This document shows positions 1-5,151 of a DNA stretch of 8,276 nucleotides, piece after piece. Source of the stretch: Minisyncoccota bacterium (GTDB taxonomy: Bacteria; Patescibacteriota; Minisyncoccia; UBA6257; HR35); the NCBI GenBank assembly GCA_028276315.1, contig JAPYWP010000022.1, positions 1 to 8,276 on the forward strand, in the 5' to 3' direction. The notes under the pieces were generated by a model. That model did not search any database, was not told the origin of the DNA, and saw only the letters and a list, made by a program, of their open reading frames with translations. A program made the translations under genes and the position numbers. Each line of letters opens with the position of its first letter. Position 1 is the stretch's first letter.

Positions 1-887
1 TAAAGATAAATTATGTTTTTATTTAAAATAGCTCCTGTTGGAAATACTACATTATTTACAATTCCAAATTTTTCATAATAATAAAGAGGATAAAGTAATG
101 GATATTTTGTTCTTCCTATAATTTTTTTAGGATCATTAAGATCTAAAATTATTGCTTCTACAGTAAAAATTCTTGAAGGAGAAAAATAATTTTTTATATA
201 ACTTATAAAGATCAACCACCCAAATTCTGTTTTTATTGGTTGAGTTCCAACTTCAATATAATCATCTTCTTTTCTTTTTAGTTTTATTTCAAAATTATTT
301 ACATTGTTATACCAATCAAGCCATTTTTTTTCATCCCAAAGATCTTCAATTTTCTCTCCTTCCCATATAGCAATTTTGACTGGCGGATTATCTGTATTTA
401 CTGTTAAAATAGCATAAATTTTACCATTTATTCTTTCCGGGAAAAGAGCCATTGCTTTAGCATTAAACGGAGTTATTAAATGTTTTTCATCTATTTTTTT
501 AAGATCTTTTGAAATAGCTAAACCAACCCTAATTCCATTTGCGTTAAATGGATACTGAGATAGAGCTGTATAGAAAATAAAAAATTTATTTTCAAATTCA
601 ACAACTCTAGCATCTTCGCAACCAAATTTTTCCCAATCATATTCTGGAAAAATAAATTTTCTTCTATTTTTAAAATTTATTCCATCATCACTTTCGCAAA
701 TTCCAATATCAGATATAGATAGAACTTTTTTTGCTAAATGATGATAATGTGGTAAAGATAAGGCTCGATAAAGCATATAAATTTTATTTTTGAACTTTAT
801 ACAAGAAGGATTAAAAACAGCTAATGCCTCCCAAGATGAATAAAAATCTGGTGTTAAAATTGGATTTTTTTCGTATCTTTTTATCAT
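1..887 (-). CDS. GH130-family glycoside phosphorylase/hydrolase, 3' end beyond the window
   Basis: The reading frame opens at the ATG at 887-885 and stays open for 295 codons to the left edge, so the C-terminus is missing. The protein reads as a five-bladed beta-propeller GH130 enzyme: an N-terminal NPIL and WE...FNP segment (residues 8-27), YMLYRA (37-42), the family motif GCEDAR (89-94), whose Asp in known members is the general acid, LFPERI (148-153), PIKTEFGWL (217-225) and FPTGAI (282-287). GH130 enzymes phosphorolyse or hydrolyse beta-mannosides in the cytoplasm; which linkage and which chemistry cannot be told here. The start overlaps the stop of the upstream paralogue as ATGA, with no clear Shine-Dalgarno, so translation is probably coupled to that gene. 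The EDAR here, where the neighbour has EDPR, shows the copies have diverged. Family assignment is firm; substrate is unknown. Confidence 0.9.
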   Translation of the reverse strand, partial: MIKRYEKNPILTPDFYSSWEALAVFNPSCIKFKNKIYMLYRALSLPHYHHLAKKVLSISDIGICESDDGINFKNRRKFIFPEYDWEKFGCEDARVVEFENKFFIFYTALSQYPFNANGIRVGLAISKDLKKIDEKHLITPFNAKAMALFPERINGKIYAILTVNTDNPPVKIAIWEGEKIEDLWDEKKWLDWYNNVNNFEIKLKRKEDDYIEVGTQPIKTEFGWLIFISYIKNYFSPSRIFTVEAIILDLNDPKKIIGRTKYPLLYPLYYYEKFGIVNNVVFPTGAILNKNIIYL

Positions 888-1900
888 TTTTTAGTTTTCT
901 TTTTAACAAATTTCTTTTCAAAATAAACTTTTTTATCTCTTATAATTTCTTCCAAAAAATAATCAAAATCAGTAAAAGCAACTGCAACATAACTATCTGC
1001 AGCACCATAGTAAATTAAAATTTTTCCATCTTTAACAACACAACCTGTTGGATAACAAACACCGCCTTTGTGACCGTTTAATTCAAACCATTCTGTGGGA
1101 GTTATTATTGGTTTTTCAGTTCTTACAATAACCTTTTTAGGATTTTCAATTTCAAGGATCATAACACCTATTTGATATTTCCCTGGATCTTTTTCATCAA
1201 CACCATAATAAACTAAAAGCCATCCATATTTTGTTTTAATTGGCGGAGCACCAGCTCCAATTTTTTTACTATCCCAATAACTTTTTCTTATTTTAAACCA
1301 AACAGATCCTTGAAGATATTTTTTATCTTCAAATTCTAAATCATCTAAAAATTCTCCCCAAATATCAGGGAAGATTCTGTATAAAATTAAATATTTATCG
1401 TTTATTTTTTCAGGAAATAAAACTCCACTTTTTGTTACAATTCCAGGTGGTGAAATATTTATAGGATTTTTAAAATTCCAATTTTTATTTAAAAAGTCAT
1501 CTTTTTTAATTGATGTTAAATGAAGTTGAGGAAGCCAAAAATCAAAACCAACATAAAGCATATAAATTGTATCTTCAATTAAAGTTAATCTTGGATCTTC
1601 AACTCCGCCAAGAGAGCCACCTGAAAAATAAGAGTAAAATTTAAATTGATTATCTAAATTTTTATGCTCAAAAACAGGTTCTTCTAATCTTTCGTCTAAT
1701 TCAAAACCATCTTCTGAAGATGCATAGCCAAGCCTTGAAACACCATCATAACCAATAGCTCTATATAAAAAATGAACCTTATTTTCTAGTAAAATAACCC
1801 CGGGATTAAATGTTTGCCAAGCTTCCCAAAAATTTTCTTTTTGAGGCTCGATAATAGGCTCTTGATATTTTTTAACAATCTCTTTTTTCTTTTTTGGCAT
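884..1900 (-). CDS. GH130-family glycoside phosphorylase/hydrolase, complete
   Basis: A 338-residue protein, a usual length for GH130. It shows FNPGV (31-35), FLYRAIGYDG (44-53), the hallmark GGVEDPR (98-104) with the probable catalytic Asp102, LFPEKI (161-166), a GAGAPPIKT..GWLL stretch (215-229), YPTG (283-286) and IYYGAAD (296-302). There is no signal peptide, so the enzyme should be cytoplasmic; both termini are Lys-rich. In the family these enzymes act on beta-1,2- or beta-1,4-linked mannosides, yielding mannose-1-phosphate in phosphorylases. The sequence alone does not separate phosphorylase from hydrolase. It is the first gene of a two-gene minus-strand operon, overlapping the next paralogue by 4 bp. 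The start ATG lies 5 nt after a TATAAT on the minus strand, so the transcript may be leaderless. The two copies are clearly different proteins and not a recent duplication. Confidence 0.92.
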   Translation of the reverse strand: MPKKKKEIVKKYQEPIIEPQKENFWEAWQTFNPGVILLENKVHFLYRAIGYDGVSRLGYASSEDGFELDERLEEPVFEHKNLDNQFKFYSYFSGGSLGGVEDPRLTLIEDTIYMLYVGFDFWLPQLHLTSIKKDDFLNKNWNFKNPINISPPGIVTKSGVLFPEKINDKYLILYRIFPDIWGEFLDDLEFEDKKYLQGSVWFKIRKSYWDSKKIGAGAPPIKTKYGWLLVYYGVDEKDPGKYQIGVMILEIENPKKVIVRTEKPIITPTEWFELNGHKGGVCYPTGCVVKDGKILIYYGAADSYVAVAFTDFDYFLEEIIRDKKVYFEKKFVKKKTKK

Positions 1901-1905
1901 TAAAT

Positions 1906-1911
1906 ATTATA
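1906..1911 (-). promoter_or_regulatory. -10 box for the GH130 operon, leaderless arrangement
   Basis: A perfect minus-strand TATAAT ends 5 nt before the ATG of the GH130 gene, so transcription would start at or within about a base of the start codon. The expected -35 position (17 bp upstream) holds only TTTTAA. A perfect TTGACA is present on the minus strand at 1925-1920, but it is only 8 bp from this -10 and so cannot pair with it normally. Confidence 0.55.
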
Positions 1912-1942
1912 AAATAAAATGTCAAAAATTAAAAATTAGTTG

Positions 1943-1948
1943 TATAAT
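1943..1948 (+). promoter_or_regulatory. -10 box for the livF-livH transcript, near-leaderless
   Basis: A perfect TATAAT sits 9 nt before the livF ATG at 1958. A start site 7 nt downstream would be the A at 1955, leaving a leader of about 3 nt and no room for a ribosome binding site. No good -35 is visible at the expected place. The box also argues against the upstream TTG at 1940, which would place the -10 inside the coding region. It is divergent from the GH130 promoter, and both lie in the same 57-bp gap. Confidence 0.55.
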
Positions 1949-1957
1949 TTTTTTATT

Positions 1958-2662
1958 ATGTTAAAAATTCAAAATTTAAAAGCTGGTTATAATGGAATGG
2001 AAATTTTACGCGGGATTGATTTTGAAATAAAACCTGCTGAAATTGTAGCAATAATTGGACCAAATGGAGCTGGGAAATCAACTCTACTTAAAGCAATCTT
2101 TAATTTATGTGATATTTATTCTGGAAAAATAATTTTTAAAGACAAAGATATTACAAAACTCCCAACCCATTATTTAATTCAAGAAGGAATTTGTTATGTA
2201 CCACAGGGAAGACAAGTTTTTAGCACTTTAACTATAAAAGAAAATTTAGAAATGGGAAGCTTTGTTCTGGAAGATCATGAGCTTTTTAAAAGAAATCTTA
2301 AAGACATCTATAGTAAATTTCCATTTTTAAAAGAAAGAGAAAATGAATTAGCTATGAATTTATCCGGAGGGCAGCAACAGATGCTTGCAATTGCAAGGGC
2401 ATTAATTTGTGATCCAGAGCTTTTACTTTTAGATGAGCCATCATTAGGACTTTCTCCTAAAGCAATGAAAGAAATTTTTGAAAAAATTGTTGAAATTAAT
2501 AAAGAAGGAATTTCGGTAATTATAGTTGAGCAAAATGCAAAAAAAGCAGTTGAAATTGCTGATCGAACTTATATTTTAGAAAACGGCAATATTGTTTTAG
2601 AAGGCGGAAAAGAAATTTTAAAAGACGAAAGGATAAAAAGTATTTATTTTGGTGGGGAGTAA
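1958..2662 (+). CDS. livF: Branched-chain amino acid-type ABC transporter ATP-binding protein LivF
   Basis: A 234-residue ABC ATPase, the normal LivF length, that hydrolyses ATP on the cytoplasmic side to drive import through LivH/LivM-type permeases. Visible motifs are Walker A GPNGAGKST (34-42), the Q-loop YVPQG (80-84), the signature LSGGQQQ (135-141), Walker B LLLLDEP (155-161), and VEQN in place of the H-loop histidine, which is characteristic of LivF and not of LivG. The start is taken at ATG 1958, where similarity to LivF begins; the in-frame TTG at 1940 would add six residues and include the -10 box. Its stop lies 3 nt before livH. LivF normally pairs with LivG and is the last gene of a liv operon; here it comes first and no livG is visible. 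The function is confident at family level, while the transported solute could be amino acids, amides or urea. Confidence 0.95.
   Translation: MLKIQNLKAGYNGMEILRGIDFEIKPAEIVAIIGPNGAGKSTLLKAIFNLCDIYSGKIIFKDKDITKLPTHYLIQEGICYVPQGRQVFSTLTIKENLEMGSFVLEDHELFKRNLKDIYSKFPFLKERENELAMNLSGGQQQMLAIARALICDPELLLLDEPSLGLSPKAMKEIFEKIVEINKEGISVIIVEQNAKKAVEIADRTYILENGNIVLEGGKEILKDERIKSIYFGGE
2654..2659 (+). promoter_or_regulatory. Shine-Dalgarno site of livH
   Basis: GGGGAG lies 6 nt upstream of the livH ATG and inside the last codons of livF. It is the only convincing ribosome binding site in the window, and it fits an internal operon gene whose ribosomes cannot load at a leaderless 5' end. Confidence 0.7.
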
Positions 2663-2665
2663 ATT

Positions 2666-3529
2666 ATGTTTAACCAACTTTTAATAAATGGAATAATAGC
2701 AGGTGCAATTTATGCTTTAGTTGCTTCTGGTTTTTCTTTAATTTATTCTGTTTGTAAATTTGTTCATTTTGCTCATGGTGCTGTTATTGCTTTTTCTAGT
2801 TATTTTTTGTATCTTTTATTTTCAATACTTGGTTTAAATTTTGGATTTTCTGTTGTTTTATCTATTATTTTTGCTTCTATTTTAGGATTTTTAATTGACA
2901 AAATTGTTTATAAAGAATTAAGAAAAAGAAAAGCAAGCAATACAATTTTATTAATAGCTTCTGTTGCTCTTTTAATTTTCTTTGAATCTTTGATTTTAAT
3001 TTTATTTGGTGCTGATGTCAAAATAATTGGCTATATTAAAATTTCAAAAGGAATAGAAATTTTAAAAGCAATAATTACTCCACTTCAAATTGTTATTATT
3101 ATTGTTTCAATTATTTTATTAATTTTACTTTTTTTGTTTATGAAAAAAACAAAATTAGGAAAAGCAATGAGAGCAGTTGCAGATAACAAAGAAGTTGCTG
3201 AAGTTGTAGGAATTTCAGCAGAAAAAATTTATTCTTGGAGTTTTATTATTGGATCAGCCATTGCAGGTATTGCTGGAATTTTAGTTGGTTTAGAACAAAA
3301 TTTAGAACCAACAATGGGAACAAATTTAATGATTAAAGGCTTTACAGCAGCAATCATTGGTGGTGTAGGTTCTGTCCCAGGCTCGATCTTAGGCTCATTT
3401 TTACTTGGTTTAGTAGAGAATTTCGGCATCTGGTTTTTACCTTCAGGCTACAAAGATGCTATCGCTTTCATAATTTTATTTATTTTTCTTTTATTTAGAC
3501 CACAGGGGATATTAGGGATAAAAAGATAG
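2666..3529 (+). CDS. livH: Branched-chain amino acid-type ABC transporter permease LivH
   Basis: A 287-residue integral membrane protein of the LivH branch, the usual length. It has about eight hydrophobic segments, the N-terminal GxxxGxIYALVASGFSLIY region (about 9-27) with FAHGA (35-39), the cytoplasmic coupling loop GKAMRAVADNKEVAEVVGIS (165-184), which contacts the ATPase, and the conserved IIGGVGSVPGSILGS stretch (230-244), ending in FRPQGILG (277-284). It would form half of the translocation channel, usually as a heterodimer with LivM. It is 3 nt downstream of livF and has a good Shine-Dalgarno site, so the two are co-transcribed. No livM is visible. Its last 40 or so codons and the following spacer are repeated, in decayed form, at 7679-7788. 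Assignment is firm; substrate is uncertain. Confidence 0.94.
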   Translation: MFNQLLINGIIAGAIYALVASGFSLIYSVCKFVHFAHGAVIAFSSYFLYLLFSILGLNFGFSVVLSIIFASILGFLIDKIVYKELRKRKASNTILLIASVALLIFFESLILILFGADVKIIGYIKISKGIEILKAIITPLQIVIIIVSIILLILLFLFMKKTKLGKAMRAVADNKEVAEVVGISAEKIYSWSFIIGSAIAGIAGILVGLEQNLEPTMGTNLMIKGFTAAIIGGVGSVPGSILGSFLLGLVENFGIWFLPSGYKDAIAFIILFIFLLFRPQGILGIKR

Positions 3530-3682
3530 TTATCTACAACCAGCTTTTGATTTTTTTTACATCTATAGTAAAATATAATTAAAGGTCGAATTAAAAATTT
3601 CTGTTAAACAATGAATAAAACAACAAAAACAATCTTATGGCTCGTGGTCGCAATTATTATTTTAGCAGGAATATGGTATGGA
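3407..3682. repeat. Duplicated block, copy A: livH tail, leader and SBP anchor
   Basis: This segment is repeated in direct orientation at 7679-7944. The two share the final codons of livH, the stop codon and TAGTTATCTA just after it, the TTGATTTTTT tract, a TATAATTAAAGGTC promoter-leader motif, AAACAATGAATAAAACAAC at the SBP start, and the first 24 codons of the SBP. Similarity stops abruptly after GGTATGGA at 3682. Copy A keeps an intact livH but has lost the body of the SBP. Confidence 0.85.
3574..3579 (+). promoter_or_regulatory. -10 box upstream of the truncated SBP ORF
   Basis: A perfect TATAAT, followed by TAAAGGTCGAA, lies 31 nt before the ATG at 3611. The same box and leader occur at 7837-7842 before the third SBP gene, so the element is conserved between the duplicated copies. 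No good -35 stands 16-18 bp upstream, where the sequence is a T run. Unlike the other promoters here, it leaves a leader of about 25 nt. Confidence 0.5.
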
Positions 3683-3781
3683 TGCGGAGTTTCACCAATA
3701 ACAAGGCGAAATAACGCGAAAAGTCGAATACCATCAACTGATTTAGGTCGACAGTTGGTGAAAAAATTAAAAAATTATTAA
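3611..3781 (+). pseudogene. Truncated SBP gene: membrane anchor joined to an unrelated tail (56 codons)
   Basis: The ORF starts MNKTTKTILW and runs through a hydrophobic anchor to GIWYG (residues 20-24), matching the N-terminus of the SBP genes at 5152 and 7873 in both DNA and protein. After residue 24 the reading becomes CGVSPITRRNNAKSR and a basic tail with no SBP character, ending in TAA. No type 1 periplasmic-binding fold follows. It is best read as the remnant of a livH-adjacent SBP gene cut off by a deletion or insertion at about 3683. Because promoter, start codon and anchor remain intact, a small basic membrane peptide could still be made; that is speculation. The Cys just after the anchor does not form a good lipobox (WYG-C). 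Confidence 0.7.
3732..3760. repeat. Inverted repeat, 9-bp stem with 11-nt loop
   Basis: CATCAACTG (3732-3740) pairs with CAGTTGGTG (3752-3760), with one G-T wobble. It lies in the tail of the truncated SBP ORF, in sequence with no counterpart in the other copy of the duplication. An A-rich run follows it instead of a T run, so it is not a normal intrinsic terminator on the plus strand. Confidence 0.6.
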
Positions 3782-3790
3782 TTTATTATC

Positions 3791-3828
3791 ACTATCTAAC
3801 CTTTTCGTTGCTGAATTGGTTGGATAGT
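3791..3828. repeat. Inverted repeat, 11-bp stem with 16-nt loop, in front of the 345-aa gene
   Basis: ACTATCTAACC (3791-3801) pairs with GGTTGGATAGT (3818-3828), with one G-T wobble. The right arm overlaps the candidate -10 box TAGTAT of the next gene, so the structure could affect that promoter or be an operator. It could also be the trace of a small palindromic element that arrived with the sequence replacing the SBP body. Confidence 0.6.
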
Positions 3829-3830
3829 AT
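3825..3830 (+). promoter_or_regulatory. Candidate -10 box of the 345-aa gene
   Basis: TAGTAT (5 of 6 consensus) ends 11 nt before the ATG at 3842, giving a leader of about 5 nt. No Shine-Dalgarno is present in the remaining sequence (TACACAAAAAT). The -35 region is weak. The box is partly inside the right arm of the inverted repeat at 3791-3828. Confidence 0.4.
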
Positions 3831-3841
3831 TACACAAAAAT

Positions 3842-4879
3842 ATGCCAGAAAATATTAAAAAAGAACCTCAACAATTTGAGGTACCAGAAAAAAAAGAGAA
3901 AGAACCAAAATCAAAAGTTGTGGTTGTTTATCGAGGGGAAAATCCTTATATGATGAGATTAAGTGAGAGATTAAAAGAAGTAGGATATGAAATTGATGAA
4001 AGAAGAATTCCTATGGAAGCAGGGATAGAAAAAGAAGAAGTATATAAAAATGAAGATTTGGTTAAAAAAATCATTGGTAAAATTCCTGAAAATGCTCTTA
4101 TTATTCATTATAAACCAACAACCAGTGCTATGCTTGAACTATGTCCTAATTATTTTAGAAGGATTGATGCTTATGAGCATGGATTAATTTATGAATTTAA
4201 AAGTTCAGCTGATATTGTCAATTACTATAAACCAGTTGTAGAGGAAATAAGAGAAAGAGGGAAAATACCTGTGTTAGTTCAAGCAAAATTATTTGATCAC
4301 TTTATTTTTGTCAGAGAGTTAAGAGGAAGTGCATTAAAATTAGAAGAATCAGAAAAAAGTAGAATAATAGAAAAAGCATCTGAGATGGGGCTTTATCCGC
4401 AGTATCTTAAAGAGGTTGAAGAAAAAGAAGAAAAAGATTTTAGGGATAAGTCTATAATAGAACATGGTGAAGGCGCAGTATTACTTTCTACGGTGATTAA
4501 CCAAGAACTTAATGTTCCTGTGATAACAATGGATGAACTTAATTGGGACCTTAATTGGGAGTGTGAATACGAAAGAATAGAATTAAAAGGAAATGTTATA
4601 GAAATTTTAAAAGAGCGTGGATTTAATAAATATCAGGTTGTTTTATTGGTGGACCATCATGTTTATATGCTAAAAGGCGAAAGTCTTGAAAAATCTGGTT
4701 TTCCAGAGGTTCCAATTGTTCCGGTTTGTATTTGTTGTATGGGTCAACCAACCTACAATTTAAAAGAACGCGGTTTTAATTGTTTTGATTTAAAGTATGA
4801 GAAAAATATTGACGAGACGTTTGAAAGAATAATTCAGATGGTTGAAAAACGTTTAGAAAAACAGAAAGAGAAAAAATGA
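3842..4879 (+). CDS. Unrecognised soluble protein with a Cys-x-Cys-Cys cluster
   Basis: I do not recognise this 345-residue protein. It has a Lys/Glu/Pro-rich, probably disordered N-terminus (1-24), then a beta-strand start KVVVVYRGENPYMMRLSERL (25-44) that looks like the first strand and helix of an alpha/beta fold. A central stretch follows with IIHYKPTTSAM (87-97), a charged helix (about 185-202), VITMDELNWDLNWECEYE (227-244), VVLLVDHHVYML (266-277) and VPVCICCMGQPTYNL (293-307), before a charged C-terminal helix. Cys296, Cys298 and Cys299, together with Asp271-His272-His273 and Cys314, could bind a metal, but this is inference. There is no signal peptide or membrane segment. Its codon use and base composition look slightly less A/T-rich than livF/livH. 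It sits between an SBP remnant and an SBP gene without obvious co-transcription. The start at 3842 is the only plausible one and lacks a Shine-Dalgarno. Confidence 0.85.
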   Translation: MPENIKKEPQQFEVPEKKEKEPKSKVVVVYRGENPYMMRLSERLKEVGYEIDERRIPMEAGIEKEEVYKNEDLVKKIIGKIPENALIIHYKPTTSAMLELCPNYFRRIDAYEHGLIYEFKSSADIVNYYKPVVEEIRERGKIPVLVQAKLFDHFIFVRELRGSALKLEESEKSRIIEKASEMGLYPQYLKEVEEKEEKDFRDKSIIEHGEGAVLLSTVINQELNVPVITMDELNWDLNWECEYERIELKGNVIEILKERGFNKYQVVLLVDHHVYMLKGESLEKSGFPEVPIVPVCICCMGQPTYNLKERGFNCFDLKYEKNIDETFERIIQMVEKRLEKQKEKK

Positions 4880-5151
4880 AAAAGAAAGAAAATTTCTAGA
4901 GGAAAAAATCAAGAACAAAAGAAATTATTAAACCCCACACCTACATAATACCAGATACATTTTGGATTCAATAAAACCCTAACTTCATTAATAATTTTTT
5001 TAAATTTGGTAAATAATTTTTTTAAATTTGGTAAAATATATAGAAGCGGGCGTTCGTGGATAAATATAAGCGAAAAGGTCGAAAAATAGATAGATTAAAG
5101 ATTCAAGATTAAAGGAATGTTACTGAAACCTTAAACCTTAAATCTAATTCT
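4880..5151. other. 272-bp intergenic region upstream of the complete SBP gene
   Basis: I see no gene here. It contains an A-rich stretch after the preceding stop, the 22-bp tandem repeat (4992-5035), a small G/C-rich patch AGCGGGCGTTCGTGG (5044-5058) unlike its surroundings, GCGAAAAGGTCGAA (5070-5083), which shares AAAGGTCGAA with the leader of the truncated SBP at 3581-3590, and short direct repeats (GATTAAAG, CCTTAAA) just before the SBP start. No Shine-Dalgarno precedes that start and no intrinsic terminator is evident. Confidence 0.6.
4992..5035. repeat. Perfect tandem direct repeat, two 22-bp units
   Basis: The units at 4992-5013 and 5014-5035 are identical; each consists of TAA, a run of seven T, AAATTTGG and TAAA. 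The two or so bases before the first unit also match in register. The second unit runs on into GGTAAAATATATAG, which resembles the GGTAAAAT..ATATAAT region before the SBP gene at 7873 and may hold its promoter. It could be a slippage duplication or a pair of regulator half-sites; the sequence does not decide. Confidence 0.85.

Noticed and set aside
884..886. TGA as a sense codon (code 25 or 4)
   Set aside because: TGA ends the GH130 gene at 884-886 and the 345-aa gene at 4877-4879 at sensible lengths, so it is a stop here.
824..1018. 64-codon plus-strand ORF across the GH130 overlap
   Set aside because: It lies antisense to two well-supported GH130 genes, and its Phe/Lys/Asn-rich translation is what A/T-rich antisense sequence gives.
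1920..1925. Minus-strand TTGACA as the -35 of the GH130 promoter
   Set aside because: The spacing to the TATAAT is only 8 bp, and no acceptable -10 lies 16-18 bp downstream of it.
1940..1957. Upstream TTG start for livF
   Set aside because: It would add MYNFFI, unlike LivF N-termini, and would place the TATAAT box inside the coding region; ATG 1958 matches the family start.
3229..3429. 66-codon minus-strand ORF within livH
   Set aside because: It is antisense to the conserved C-terminal part of livH, with no promoter or ribosome binding site; its Pro/Ile/Lys composition is a shadow of the permease codons.
3520..3558. Intrinsic terminator after livH (AAAAG...CTTTT followed by T run)
   Set aside because: The stem has a 3-nt internal mismatch and almost no G/C, and the copy at 7780-7816 does not preserve it; too weak to call.
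3671..3685. Lipobox in the truncated SBP ORF (WYG-C)
   Set aside because: Trp at -3 and Tyr at -2 do not fit a lipobox, and the Cys comes from the foreign sequence after the breakpoint; the other SBPs have Val there.
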